A stretch of DNA of 11,118 bases from an uncultured beta proteobacterium (GCA_903917505.1 CAIXAY010000552.1:1-11118); one strand, 5' to 3'. Positions 1 through 8,702 are shown, counted from the stretch's first letter. Numbers and translations are program-made. The notes: generated by a model from the letters alone, not told the origin.

Positions 1-29
1 CGCACGAAGGCGATTTCGAGCGCTTCTGA
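1..29 (+). CDS. C-terminal end of an upstream gene, probably a methyl-accepting chemotaxis protein (partial)
   Basis: One frame entering from the left edge ends at a TGA (27-29) and gives the tail HEGDFERF. The last five residues, DFERF, fit the loose aromatic-x-x-aromatic pattern of the C-terminal pentapeptide that tethers the methyltransferase CheR and the methylesterase CheB to chemoreceptors (NWETF in E. coli Tar/Tsr). The next gene is cheW, which often follows a receptor gene. Only eight residues are visible, so the receptor assignment is inferred from tail and context, and another gene or a chance stop codon is possible. Confidence 0.4.
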
Positions 30-43
30 ATCATGTTAAACCG

Positions 44-71
44 CGTCATTCCGGCTCGCGCCGGAATGACG
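44..71. repeat. Perfect palindrome, 12-bp arms and 4-nt loop (REP-like)
   Basis: Arm CGTCATTCCGGC (44-55), loop TCGC (56-59) and the exact reverse complement GCCGGAATGACG (60-71). It lies 14 nt after the TGA of the upstream gene and ends just before the cheW Shine-Dalgarno GAGG (77-80). No T-run follows, so it is not a classical intrinsic terminator. The CGTCATT start and 12-4-12 layout recur at 7955-7982, which suggests a dispersed palindromic repeat family. It could stabilise the 3' end of the upstream message or lower expression into cheW. Confidence 0.75.
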
Positions 72-87
72 AACTCGAGGAATCATC

Positions 88-672
88 ATGGGACAGATCG
101 TTCAAGCACAAAGCACGACTCAAACGGGGGGCGCCATTGCCCTGCGGGGCAATGAATCGCCCTCGCAATACCTGACCTTCCTGCTCGGCGGCGAAATGTT
201 CGCCGTCGGCATCCTCAACGTCAAGGAGATCATCGAATACGGCCACCTGACCGAAATTCCGATGATGCCGACCTTCATCCGCGGGGTGATCAACCTGCGC
301 GGCAGCGTCGTCCCGGTGATCGACCTGGCGGCGCGCTTCGGCGGCAAGCCGACCGAGGTCTCGCGGCGCACCTGCATCGTCATCGTCGAAGTCAGCGACG
401 ACTTCGGCAGCGGCGAGCAGGTCACCCGGCACGACATCGGGATCATGGTCGATGCCGTCTCGGAAGTGCTCGACATTCCGGGTTCGGAAATCGAGCCGCC
501 GCCGACCTTCGGCGCGCGCATTCGCGCCGATTTCATCTTCGGCATGGGCAAGGTCGGCGGCAAGTTCGTCATCATCCTCAACATCAACAAGGTGCTGTCG
601 ATCGATGAAATCGCGCAGCTCACCGGTACCGAGGGCATCAGCGCCGAATCGCTGCTTGCCGCTGGTGACTGA
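88..672 (+). CDS. cheW: Chemotaxis coupling protein CheW
   Basis: The 194-aa product is a CheW-domain adaptor, which in chemosensory arrays links the cytoplasmic tips of receptors to the kinase CheA. The domain spans about residues 27-185. It opens with QYLTFLLGGEMFAV, continues with KEIIEYGHLTEIP, and has the family signature INLRGSVVPVIDL at 68-80. The second subdomain holds GIMVDAVSEVLDI and ends in a FIFGMGKVGGKFVIILNINKVL-like stretch. The first 26 residues are an unconserved Gln/Thr-rich extension, making the protein slightly longer than minimal CheW (about 165 aa). GAGG at 77-80, 7 nt before the ATG, supports the start. It probably follows a chemoreceptor gene and precedes an HD-GYP regulator. 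No cheA is visible, so it must work with a kinase encoded elsewhere. Confidence 0.95.
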   Translation: MGQIVQAQSTTQTGGAIALRGNESPSQYLTFLLGGEMFAVGILNVKEIIEYGHLTEIPMMPTFIRGVINLRGSVVPVIDLAARFGGKPTEVSRRTCIVIVEVSDDFGSGEQVTRHDIGIMVDAVSEVLDIPGSEIEPPPTFGARIRADFIFGMGKVGGKFVIILNINKVLSIDEIAQLTGTEGISAESLLAAGD

Positions 673-749
673 AGCCGATCGATTCTCCGGAGAGCGCATG
701 TTCAAACGATTTTTCAGTCGCCATGCCGAAGGCGTCAGCGCCGAATCGC
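631..749 (+). repeat. 22-bp near-identical direct repeat: cheW 3' end and the following mini-ORF
   Basis: Copies lie at 631-652 (inside cheW) and 728-749 (inside the mini-ORF at 698-769), matching at 20 of 22 positions, 97 bp apart. Both are read in the same codon phase relative to their ORFs, as EGISAES in CheW and EGVSAES in the mini-ORF. The differences are one synonymous change (GAG/GAA) and one conservative change (ATC/GTC). Similarity stops after the shared GAATCGC. It may be a remnant of a local duplication. Confidence 0.6.
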
Positions 750-769
750 CGGGCGTAGCGGTGCTCTAG
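698..769 (+). CDS. 23-codon mini-ORF, possibly the severed N-terminus of the HD-GYP regulator
   Basis: ATG 698 has a good Shine-Dalgarno (GGAGAG at 689-694, with 5 nt between GGAG and the ATG). It encodes 23 residues beginning MFKRFFSRHAEG and ends at the amber codon TAG 767-769. The next codon is the ATG of the HD-GYP gene at 770 in the same frame, so removing the amber codon would give one continuous 406-aa ORF. Three readings are possible: a real short upstream ORF that couples translation through TAG-ATG reinitiation; a nonsense mutation or sequencing error in an originally longer regulator; or chance. The strong ribosome binding site here and the lack of one before 770 favour the first two. 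The peptide resembles no family I recognise, apart from EGVSAES shared with the CheW tail. Confidence 0.4.
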   Translation: MFKRFFSRHAEGVSAESPGVAVL

Positions 770-1918
770 ATGCGCAATCCGCTCATGCACGAGGTCGAGG
801 AACTCGTATCGCCGCTGCACCGCCGCAGCACCGATGACGAAACGCTGCTGGTGGTCGACGACTCGCCGGAGAACCTGCTCGAACTCGGCGATCTGCTCGG
901 CGAGGCCGGCTATCACGTGCGCGTCGCCAACGGCGGCCGCGTCGCCTTGCAGCTGGCGGCGCAGGCGCCCAAGCCGTCGCTGATCCTGCTCGATATCACG
1001 ATGCCGGGAATGGACGGCCACGAGGTCTTGCGGCGCCTGCGCAACAACCTTTTCACGCACGACATTCCGGTCATCTTCCTGACCGCGCACGACAAGGCCG
1101 AGGACGAAGAACGGGCCTTCGACGCCGGCATCGTCGATTACATCGTCAAGCCGATCAAGCCGGCGATCGTCCTGGCGCGGGTGCGCAACCAGCTGCTGCT
1201 GCGCCACGCGCGCCACTGGCTGCTCGACCAGAACCACGCGCTCGAGGCCGAAGTGGCGCGGCGCCTGCGCGAGAACGACCTGATCCAGGCGGTCAGCATG
1301 CGCGCCCTGGCGCATCTTGCCGAAACGCGCGACAGCGAGACCGGCTGCCACATCCAGCGCACCCAGAACTACGTGCGCCTGCTGGCGACCCGCCTGGCCA
1401 GGCATCCGCGCTTCGCCGCGACCCTCGACGGCAAATACATCGAGACGCTGACGCGCTCGGCGCCGCTGCACGATATCGGCAAGGTGGGAATTCCCGACCA
1501 CATCCTGCTCAAGCCGGGCAAGCTGACGCCGGCCGAGTGGGAAATCATGAAGACGCACACCGTGCTCGGCAGCGAGGCAATCACCCTGGCCGAACGCGAC
1601 CTCGACGCGTCGGTCGAATTTCTCGCGCAGGCCAAGGAAATCGTCCGCTGGCACCACGAGCGCTGGGATGGCGGCGGCTACCCCGATGGCCTGGCCGGCG
1701 ACAACATTCCGCTTTCGGCGCGTCTGATGGCCGTCGCCGACGTCTTCGATGCGCTGATCTCCAAACGCGTCTATAAGGAAGCCCTGCCATTTCCTGAAGT
1801 CCGGCGCATCATCGCCGCGGGGCGCGGCAGCCAGTTCGACCCGGACATCACCGACAGCTTCCTCGATGGCTGCAAGGAATTCGAAGCCATCGCCCTGCAC
1901 TTCGGGATTGAGAACTGA
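770..1918 (+). CDS. Response regulator with HD-GYP domain (cyclic-di-GMP phosphodiesterase, RpfG-like)
   Basis: The 382-aa cytoplasmic protein has a receiver domain at about residues 25-145 with acidic pair D30/D31, phospho-acceptor D75 (in [11 protein letters not shown]), T105 and K127. After a helical linker (about 146-175) comes an HD-GYP domain at about 176-375. Its metal and catalytic motifs look complete: ETGCH near 190-194, HDIGK at 234-238, [15 protein letters not shown] at 261-263, [11 protein letters not shown] at 295-305 and a downstream [11 protein letters not shown]. The family hydrolyses c-di-GMP to pGpG or GMP when its receiver is phosphorylated, which typically affects motility and biofilm. 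The ATG at 770 abuts the amber codon of the preceding mini-ORF and has no clear Shine-Dalgarno, so translation probably depends on coupling. An in-frame ATG at 785 is an alternative. The stop at 1918 is 7 nt before the next gene. Confidence 0.93.
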   Translation: MRNPLMHEVEELVSPLHRRSTDDETLLVVDDSPENLLELGDLLGEAGYHVRVANGGRVALQLAAQAPKPSLILLDITMPGMDGHEVLRRLRNNLFTHDIPVIFLTAHDKAEDEERAFDAGIVDYIVKPIKPAIVLARVRNQLLLRHARHWLLDQNHALEAEVARRLRENDLIQAVSMRALAHLAETRDSETGCHIQRTQNYVRLLATRLARHPRFAATLDGKYIETLTRSAPLHDIGKVGIPDHILLKPGKLTPAEWEIMKTHTVLGSEAITLAERDLDASVEFLAQAKEIVRWHHERWDGGGYPDGLAGDNIPLSARLMAVADVFDALISKRVYKEALPFPEVRRIIAAGRGSQFDPDITDSFLDGCKEFEAIALHFGIEN

Positions 1919-1925
1919 GCCCACC

Positions 1926-3128
<1,203 letters not shown>

Positions 3129-3129
3129 G

Positions 3130-3160
3130 CGGGCCGGCAGCCACCCGGGCGATCGGCCCG
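3130..3160 (+). terminator. Weak GC-rich stem-loop after the REC-HPt gene
   Basis: CGGGCCG (3130-3136) pairs with CGGCCCG (3154-3160) across a 17-nt loop, beginning at the second base after the stop codon. No T-run follows closely; the nearest is TTTT at 3177-3180. It may mark the 3' end of the chemotaxis/HD-GYP transcript, but in DNA this GC-rich such a stem can arise by chance. Confidence 0.25.
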
Positions 3161-3193
3161 GCGCCGTGTGCCGCGATTTTCGAGTTCGGTCAA

Positions 3194-3232
3194 GCTATTA
3201 CTTTCCGCAGTATCTCGGCTATTACTTTCTGC
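3194..3232 (+). repeat. Two 15-bp direct repeats, 24-bp period, upstream of the hybrid kinase gene
   Basis: GCTATTACTTTCCGC (3194-3208) and GCTATTACTTTCTGC (3218-3232) differ at one base. They lie in the only AT-rich island of the gap before the kinase gene. Similarity continues loosely beyond each copy (AGTAT versus TAATAT). The arrangement looks like a tandem operator for a regulator, possibly one of those encoded nearby, but no known binding consensus is recognised. Confidence 0.55.
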
Positions 3233-3238
3233 TAATAT
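3233..3238 (+). promoter_or_regulatory. Candidate -10 element (TAATAT) for the hybrid kinase gene
   Basis: TAATAT matches the sigma-70 -10 consensus TATAAT at four of six positions and sits directly after the second direct repeat. No good TTGACA-like -35 is found about 17 bp upstream (the sequence there is GTATCT), so an activator bound at the repeats may be needed. A start near 3245 would give a leader of about 57 nt. A small dyad, CGAGG (3241-3245) with CCTCG (3257-3261), would lie at its 5' end. Inferred from sequence only. Confidence 0.35.
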
Positions 3239-3301
3239 GGCGAGGACTGGGCTTAGCCTCGGAAACTCAAGCACAACAGCGATTAGAAGGCCGTCGGACC
3301 G

Positions 3302-6300
3302 ATGCCGCCTCGCACCGTAACCCTTGCCGAAGAAACACCGCGTCCGATGCCGGCGGGCGGCTGGCGCACGCGCCGCCTGATGCTCTTCCTGGGCCTGCTG
3401 CTGCTCGTGCCGCTGCTGTTGGCGCTCGACCGCAACGCCGAGCACGACAAGGCCCGGATCTACACCGAGAGCGAAGTGCTGGCGCTGAACCTGGCGCAAA
3501 CCGTGGCGCATACCCAGGCCAAGCGACTCGAAGACACGCGGCAACTGCTGCGCGCGCTTTCGACGCGCGGCAACCTGCGCGCGCTGAACGCCGGGCGCTG
3601 CGGCCAGATCTTCAGCGATTTCCAGGACGTGCATCCCGAATTCACCGGGCTGACGACGGCGGCCGCCGACGGCAAGCTGGTCTGCAGTTCGCTCGCCGCG
3701 ACCGTTTATCCGCTGACCCTCGCCGCGCCTTTCGCCGCCGGGGATGCAGTGGCATCGGTGCGCATCGGCGGCGCGCAGCAGGGGCCGATCAGCGGGCAGT
3801 GGGTGGTGCCGGTCAGCCAGCCGCTGCTTGACGACGCCGGCAAGGTCAGCGGCTCGATTGCCGCCTGGATAGACCTCGGGCACTTGTCGCCGCTCGGTGA
3901 AAGCACCTTGAACCGGCTGCCGCCTGCCACGCTGGCGCTGATCCTCGATGAGAACGATGTCATATTGAGCCGGACACCGGCGGCGCCGGGAGCGGCCGGC
4001 ATGCAACGCACCGGGTTCCCCGCCGGAGCCGTCGGCGAGCCGCGCGGCGTGTTCCGCTTCATCCTGCCGGCCGACGGCATCGAGCGCCTGTTCGCCGTGG
4101 CGCCGGTCGACGGCAGCCGCTGGCGGGTCGCGGCCGGCGTGCCGACCGCCGCCATGGACGCGGAAATCGCGCGCGAGCGCCGCTTCTGGCTGGCCCTGCT
4201 CGGCGGCGTCCTGCTCTATGCGGCATTGGTCGTCTGGCTGGCGCGGCGCCATGTCCTGCGCCCGATCCAGCGCCTGGCCGAAGTCGCCGGCGCGGTGCAG
4301 GACGGCAATTTGCAGCGGCGTCTTCCGGCCGGGGAAATGGGCCGGCTCGCCGACATCAATCGCGTCGCTGGCCAGTTCAACGCCATGCTCGATGCGCTGG
4401 CCGCGGACAAGGCGCAGCTCGAAGCCGCCGAGCGAGCGCTGCAGGAAAGCACCGAGAGCCTGGCGATCACCCTCAACTCGATCGGCGATGCGGTGATCGC
4501 CACCGATGTCGAGGGGCGGGTGACGCGCATGAACGCCGCGGCCGTGCAACTGACCGGATGGCCGCTGGCCGAGGCCGCCAACAAGCCGCTCGCCGAAGTG
4601 CTTCGCCTGGTCGATGGCGAGACGCGCCAGCGTGTCGCCAGTCCGGTGCGGCGGGCGATCGATGAGCGCACGGCCGCGGGCATCGCGGGGCACGCCGTCC
4701 TGATCGCGCGCGACGGCGCGGAGCGCCAGATCACCGACAGCGCCGCACCGATTCGCAATGCGGACGGGAAGATCGTCGGCGCCGTGCTGGTGTTGCGCGA
4801 TGTCAGCGAAAAATACCGCAGCGAGCAGTCCATGCGCGACAGTGAGGAACGTTACCGCACGGCTTTCCGCACCAGCCCCGACGCGATCGCGATCAACCGC
4901 GTGGCCGACGGCGTTTATCTCGATTGCAACGAGGGCTTCAGCCTGACCTTCGGCTGGCGCCGCGACGAGATCCTCGGCCGCAGCTCGCGTGACATTGGTA
5001 TCTGGCGCAACCTCGCCGACCGGCGAAAACTGGTCGACGCGCTGGCGCGCGACGGTTCTTGCAAGAATTTGGAATTCGAATTGCAGACCCGCGACGGCCG
5101 TTTGCTGAACGCGCTCACCTCCGCCACGATCATTTCGATCAAGGGCGAACCGTGCCTGCTTTCCGTGACGCGCGACATTTCCGAGCGCAAGCGCAGCGAG
5201 CAGTCGCTGCTGGACAGCGAATCGCGCTTCCGCATGATCTTCGAGACGAATTCATCGGTGATGCTGCTGATCGAACCGGCCTCCGGCGCGATCGTCGACG
5301 CCAACGCCGCGGCGCTCGCCTATTACGGCTATTCGCGGCACGCGCTGCTGGCCATGTCGATCAACGACATCAATACGCTGCCGCCCGAGCGCATCGCCGC
5401 GGATCGGCAGCGCGCCCTACACGGCGAATGCAAGACTTTCGTCTTTCCGCATCGCCTGGCTTCGGGTGAAATTCGCGACGTCGAGGCGCACCTGACGCCG
5501 GTCGAAATCGGCGGCGCCGCGCTGCTCTTTTCGGTGATCAACGACGTCACCGCGCGCACGCGCGCCGAACACGCCCTGCTGTCTTCGGAACTGTTCGCCA
5601 AGGCGACCATAGACGCGGTTGCCGCGAACCTGTGCGTGCTCGACCGGCGCGGCTGGATACTCGCGGTCAACAAGGCCTGGCGCGACTTTTTCGATCGCAA
5701 TCACGGGCAGGCGGAGGCGCAGAATTACGGCGTCGGCAGCAATTATCTCGCGCTTTGCGATGCGGCAACGGGCCCCGAGGCGGGCGATGCCGGCCGGATG
5801 GCCGAGGGAATCCGCGCCGTCATCGACGGTCGGCTCGATGCCTTTGGAATGGAGTATGCCTGCGACAGTCCGTCCGAACAGCGCTGCTTCATGGCGCGCG
5901 TGACGCGCTTTCATGGCGACAGCGGCAACGTCGTCGTGGCCCATGAAGATATCACCAGCCGCAAGCAGGCGCAGGACGAACTCGAGCAGTATCACCAGCA
6001 TCTCGAAGAACTGGTCGCCGCGCGCACCGTCGAGGTCGAAGCCGGTAAGAGCGCCGCCGAAGCGGCCAACCGGGCCAAGAGCGAATTCCTCGCCAACATG
6101 AGCCACGAGATCCGCACGCCGATGAACGCCATCGTCGGCATGGCCCATCTGCTGCGCCGCAGCGGCGTCACGGCCGGCCAGGCCGAACGCCTGGACAAGA
6201 TCGACGCGGCGACCCGGCACCTGCTCGGCACCATCAGCGACATTCTCGATCTGTCGAAAATCGAGGCCGGCAAGTTCTTCCTCGACTCCGAACCGATCTC

Positions 6301-7222
6301 GATCGCCAGTCTGATGGGCAACGTCCAGTCGATGCTGACCGAACGGGCGCAGAGCAAGAAGCTTGAACTCAAGATCGAGGCCGGCAGCTTCCCAGCCAAT
6401 CTGCATGGCGACCCGACGCGCTTGCAGCAGGCCCTGCTCAACTACGCGACCAACGCGATCAAGTTCACCGAGCGCGGCGTCGTGACGCTGCGCGCCCTGC
6501 AACAGGAGGACACCGAGGCGTTTTCGCTGGTGCGCTTCGAGGTCGAGGACAGCGGCATCGGCATCGCGGCGGAAACCCTGCCGCGGCTCTTCGGCGCTTT
6601 CGAGCAGGCCGACAATTCGACGACGCGCAAGTACGGCGGCAGCGGCCTCGGCCTGGCCATCACGCGCCGCCTGGCGGAATTGATGGGCGGCAGCGTCGGG
6701 GTCGACAGCACGCCCGGCGTCGGCAGCACCTTCTGGTTTACGGCGCGCCTCGCCAAACAGGAGATTGCCGGCAGCGTTCCGCGCCAGCCGGAAATCACCG
6801 ACGAAGCCGAGAATCTCGTCCGGCACAAGCACCCGGGCCGGCGCATTCTGCTGGTCGACGACGAGCCGGTCAATCTCGCCGTCGCGCAGTTCTTTCTCGA
6901 AGATGCCGGATTGCTCGTCGACACCGCCAACGACGGCCTGGAAGCCGTCGAGCGGGCCAGGCAGGGCGGCTACGCGCTGATCCTGATGGACATGCAAATG
7001 CCGAACCTGAACGGCGTCGAGGCGACGCGCACGATACGCACGCTGCCGGGCCACGGCGAAACGCCGGTTGTGGCGATGACGGCCAATGCCTTCGCCGAGG
7101 ACAAGGCGCGCTGTCTGGCGGCCGGCATGAACGATTTCCTGGTCAAGCCCTTTAATCCCGACCTGTTGTTCGCAACTTTGTTAAAATGGCTCGACCGGCT
7201 TCCAGAACAGATACGGCACTGA
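3302..7222 (+). CDS. Membrane-bound hybrid sensor histidine kinase (Cache-like sensor, HAMP, four PAS, HisKA, HATPase, REC)
   Basis: This 1306-aa inner-membrane kinase has a first membrane segment at about 25-42, a periplasmic region of about 250 aa (43-294) that looks like a double Cache sensor and contains C100 and C128, and a second membrane segment at about 295-314. HAMP follows (about 315-370). Four PAS domains lie at about 384-505, 514-630, 638-755 and 761-888; the fourth has the VNKAWRDFF and VGSNYLALC signatures of a PAS subtype. After a coiled coil, HisKA has H935 in [10 protein letters not shown]. HATPase_c carries the N box (N1047, N1051), G1 box (D1083 in EDSGIGI) and G2 box (from K1110, [11 protein letters not shown]). 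A C-terminal receiver has D1230 ([12 protein letters not shown]) and K1282. There is no HPt domain, so onward transfer needs a separate HPt, plausibly H259 of the neighbouring REC-HPt protein. AGAAGG at 3285-3290, 11 nt from the ATG, supports this start; ATG 3347 would also keep the first membrane segment. The signal sensed cannot be read from the sequence. Confidence 0.95.
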   Translation: MPPRTVTLAEETPRPMPAGGWRTRRLMLFLGLLLLVPLLLALDRNAEHDKARIYTESEVLALNLAQTVAHTQAKRLEDTRQLLRALSTRGNLRALNAGRCGQIFSDFQDVHPEFTGLTTAAADGKLVCSSLAATVYPLTLAAPFAAGDAVASVRIGGAQQGPISGQWVVPVSQPLLDDAGKVSGSIAAWIDLGHLSPLGESTLNRLPPATLALILDENDVILSRTPAAPGAAGMQRTGFPAGAVGEPRGVFRFILPADGIERLFAVAPVDGSRWRVAAGVPTAAMDAEIARERRFWLALLGGVLLYAALVVWLARRHVLRPIQRLAEVAGAVQDGNLQRRLPAGEMGRLADINRVAGQFNAMLDALAADKAQLEAAERALQESTESLAITLNSIGDAVIATDVEGRVTRMNAAAVQLTGWPLAEAANKPLAEVLRLVDGETRQRVASPVRRAIDERTAAGIAGHAVLIARDGAERQITDSAAPIRNADGKIVGAVLVLRDVSEKYRSEQSMRDSEERYRTAFRTSPDAIAINRVADGVYLDCNEGFSLTFGWRRDEILGRSSRDIGIWRNLADRRKLVDALARDGSCKNLEFELQTRDGRLLNALTSATIISIKGEPCLLSVTRDISERKRSEQSLLDSESRFRMIFETNSSVMLLIEPASGAIVDANAAALAYYGYSRHALLAMSINDINTLPPERIAADRQRALHGECKTFVFPHRLASGEIRDVEAHLTPVEIGGAALLFSVINDVTARTRAEHALLSSELFAKATIDAVAANLCVLDRRGWILAVNKAWRDFFDRNHGQAEAQNYGVGSNYLALCDAATGPEAGDAGRMAEGIRAVIDGRLDAFGMEYACDSPSEQRCFMARVTRFHGDSGNVVVAHEDITSRKQAQDELEQYHQHLEELVAARTVEVEAGKSAAEAANRAKSEFLANMSHEIRTPMNAIVGMAHLLRRSGVTAGQAERLDKIDAATRHLLGTISDILDLSKIEAGKFFLDSEPISIASLMGNVQSMLTERAQSKKLELKIEAGSFPANLHGDPTRLQQALLNYATNAIKFTERGVVTLRALQQEDTEAFSLVRFEVEDSGIGIAAETLPRLFGAFEQADNSTTRKYGGSGLGLAITRRLAELMGGSVGVDSTPGVGSTFWFTARLAKQEIAGSVPRQPEITDEAENLVRHKHPGRRILLVDDEPVNLAVAQFFLEDAGLLVDTANDGLEAVERARQGGYALILMDMQMPNLNGVEATRTIRTLPGHGETPVVAMTANAFAEDKARCLAAGMNDFLVKPFNPDLLFATLLKWLDRLPEQIRH

Positions 7223-7283
7223 CCTTCAATCGCTTCGACCTTCACCCGGCAAGGGGATCGCCCATTGCTCGCGCTGATTCGAG

Positions 7284-7922
7284 ATGAACACCAATAAATT
7301 GGCGCGTCCCCAGCCCAAGGTCTACCTGATCGACGACGATCCGGTGGCGGCATTTCTCCTCGTCGATCTGGCCGAATCGGTCAATCTGCCTTTCGCCGTT
7401 TTTGAAAGCGCTTCGAAATTTCTTGAACAGGACCTGGGCGGCCTCGAAGGCTGCATCGTCAGCGACCTGCGCATGCCCGGCATGAGCGGCCTGGAACTGC
7501 AGGACGAACTGCGCAATCGCGGCGTGAACCTGCCGATCATTTTCATTTCGGCGTACGCCGAGGTGCAGTCGGTAGTCCGCGCGATGCGCGGCGGCGCGCT
7601 CGATTTCTTCCAGAAACCCTTTTCTTCGCAACAGCTGATCGAACGCATCCAGGACGGCTTGCGCATCGACCGCGAGCGCGCCGAACTGCTGGCCCGGAAC
7701 CGCCGCATCGGCGAGCGCATTGCGCAATTGACGCCGCGCGAGAAGGAAGTCCTGCAGGGCATCTTCGAAGGCAAGCTGACCAAGGTGATCGCCGAAGAGC
7801 TCGGCATCGGCGTGCGCACCGCCGAGACCTATCGCCAGCTGATCATGCAGAAACTGCAAGCCGGGTCGGTCGCCGAACTCGTGCGTTTCGTCGTCGACGC
7901 GATGCCCGAGTGCCATCCCTGA
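7284..7922 (+). CDS. FixJ/NarL-family response regulator (REC plus LuxR-type HTH)
   Basis: The 212-aa cytoplasmic transcription factor has a receiver at about residues 11-125 with D17/D18/D19, phospho-acceptor D61 (in IVSDLRMPGMSG), S89 and K111. A LuxR-type helix-turn-helix follows at about 147-206, starting LTPREKEVLQGIFEG. In the recognition helix the usual TVxxHR is TAETYR (179-184), so the common Val and His are replaced by Ala and Tyr. The gene begins 61 nt after the hybrid kinase stop and is probably co-transcribed and phosphorylated through that system (inference). ATG 7284 is the only practical start because an in-frame TGA lies at 7275-7277. The Shine-Dalgarno is poor: a GAG touches the ATG, and the better AAGGGG at 7251-7256 is too far upstream. 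Its target genes are unknown; the direct repeats at 3194-3232 are one candidate. Confidence 0.93.
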   Translation: MNTNKLARPQPKVYLIDDDPVAAFLLVDLAESVNLPFAVFESASKFLEQDLGGLEGCIVSDLRMPGMSGLELQDELRNRGVNLPIIFISAYAEVQSVVRAMRGGALDFFQKPFSSQQLIERIQDGLRIDRERAELLARNRRIGERIAQLTPREKEVLQGIFEGKLTKVIAEELGIGVRTAETYRQLIMQKLQAGSVAELVRFVVDAMPECHP

Positions 7923-7954
7923 GCGTCCTGCCTTCCGCCTTGTTCGCCCCCTAG

Positions 7955-7982
7955 CGTCATTGCGGCGCAAGCCGCAATCCGG
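7955..7982. repeat. REP-like imperfect palindrome between convergent genes
   Basis: CGTCATTGCGGC (7955-7966), loop GCAA (7967-7970), then GCCGCAATCCGG (7971-7982). The inner 8 bp pair perfectly (ATTGCGGC with GCCGCAAT) around a GNRA-type tetraloop; the outer four positions do not form a continuous extension. Layout and CGTCATT start match the perfect palindrome at 44-71. It lies 32 nt after the response regulator stop and 26 nt before the 3' end of the convergent VOC gene, so it could protect or end transcripts from either side. There is no T-run. Confidence 0.55.
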
Positions 7983-8008
7983 TGTGCCTCGATCGCCGGT
8001 ACGATGGT

Positions 8009-8515
8009 TTATCCTGCGCTTCCTGGCGCGCCTTCCCCCGGCTTGCGCGTGCTTTCGCGTATCTCTTCCGCGCTGACATCGCGCACATGGGTAGCGACCG
8101 ACCAGTGGTGCCCGAACGGGTCCTGCAGCCGGCAATAGCGGTCGCCCCAGAACATCTCGGCGACCGGCATGGTGATGCGCGCGCCGGCGGCGACGGCGCG
8201 CGCGACGGTCGCGTCGACGTCATCGACGTAGAGATGCACGGTCACCGGCGAGCCTTTGAGGCTCAAGGGACCGAGGCGTTCGTGTTCGGGGTATTCATCG
8301 ACCAGCATCAGCGGCGAATCGCCGATCTTCACCATCGCATGCAGCAGCCGCCCGTCAGGGCCGAGCAGGCGCACGAGCTCGGTCGCGCCGAAGGCCTTGA
8401 CGTAAAACAGGATGGCATCGACCGCGCTGTGGCAGACGAGGTGCGGCGTGAGCGTATGCATGCCGGGCGGAATCGCCTGTACTTCGGCCTGTACTTCGGC
8501 TTGCCCCTTGTCCAT
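8009..8515 (-). CDS. VOC-superfamily protein (PhnB-like glyoxalase/bleomycin resistance family)
   Basis: The 168-aa product has one vicinal-oxygen-chelate fold at about residues 20-146, with TPHLVCHSAVDAILFYVKAFGA at the first beta-alpha unit, LMLVDEYPEH in the middle, TVHLYVDDVDATVARAVAAGA at the second unit and MFWGDRYCRLQDPFGHHWSVATH at 121-143. These match the PhnB-like branch, whose members are usually of uncertain substrate. The fold uses metal-bound His/Glu in many relatives, but the metal ligands cannot be assigned here. The frame extends upstream to 8578. ATG 8515 is chosen because AGGAG (8523-8527) lies 7 nt before it and the family homology begins shortly after. The N-terminus carries a duplicated AEVQ (residues 6-13). 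It ends convergently with the response regulator gene; its relation to the small peptide gene upstream on the same strand is unknown. Confidence 0.88.
   Translation of the reverse strand: MDKGQAEVQAEVQAIPPGMHTLTPHLVCHSAVDAILFYVKAFGATELVRLLGPDGRLLHAMVKIGDSPLMLVDEYPEHERLGPLSLKGSPVTVHLYVDDVDATVARAVAAGARITMPVAEMFWGDRYCRLQDPFGHHWSVATHVRDVSAEEIRESTRKPGEGAPGSAG
8477..8500 (-). repeat. 12-bp perfect tandem duplication inside the VOC gene
   Basis: The + strand unit CTGTACTTCGGC occurs at 8477-8488 and again at 8489-8500. On the coding strand each unit reads Ala-Glu-Val-Gln, so the duplication is in frame and adds four residues to the variable N-terminus before the fold begins. It looks like a recent slippage event with little expected effect on function. 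Confidence 0.8.
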
Positions 8516-8522
8516 GGCTTTT

Positions 8523-8527
8523 CTCCT
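8523..8527 (-). promoter_or_regulatory. Ribosome binding site fixing the VOC gene start
   Basis: AGGAG on the - strand, 7 nt before ATG 8515. It favours this start over the ATG at 8578, which would add 21 residues outside the conserved fold. Confidence 0.7.
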
Positions 8528-8647
8528 GTGCGTTGGCAGTCGGCAGGACGAACCGGCCGCGTGCACACGGATCGACAAGCGATGGCGAATTTCGTTCGTC
8601 GGCGGGACGGCGCATCAATTCAAAACCGAGCAAGTCACGGCATCGAC

Positions 8648-8682
8648 TGGTCGAGCGGCAAGATGGGGCCGCCGCTCGACCA
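8648..8682 (-). terminator. Strong hairpin downstream of the small peptide gene
   Basis: TGGTCGAGCGGC (8648-8659) and its exact reverse complement GCCGCTCGACCA (8671-8682) are separated by 11 nt. On the - strand the hairpin begins 20 nt after the peptide gene's TAG and lies about 130 nt before the VOC gene start. No T-run follows on either strand, so it may act as a Rho-dependent or processing/stability element rather than a classical terminator. It could separate peptide and VOC transcripts. Confidence 0.5.
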
Positions 8683-8702
8683 AAGCGACAGGTGATACGA
8701 TT

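Noticed and set aside
46..705. 219-codon - strand open frame opposite cheW
   Set aside because: Shadow of cheW; Asp/Ala/Arg-rich translation and no ribosome binding site.
3160..3301. Possible c-di-GMP riboswitch in the kinase leader, suggested by the nearby HD-GYP gene
   Set aside because: The conserved GEMM core and tetraloop-receptor elements are not found; only a small 5-bp dyad is present.
3166..3831. Open frame starting in the kinase leader (MCRDFRVRSSYYF...)
   Set aside because: It overlaps the kinase gene out of frame, becomes Arg/Ala-rich there and has no Shine-Dalgarno; the YYF repetition only reflects the DNA direct repeats.
5417..7054. 545-codon - strand open frame opposite the kinase core
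   Set aside because: Opposite strand encodes intact HisKA, HATPase and REC motifs; this frame is a shadow.
7251..7256. AAGGGG as a Shine-Dalgarno for an earlier start of the FixJ-type regulator
   Set aside because: No start codon lies at proper spacing in that frame, and an in-frame TGA at 7275-7277 blocks any start before 7284.
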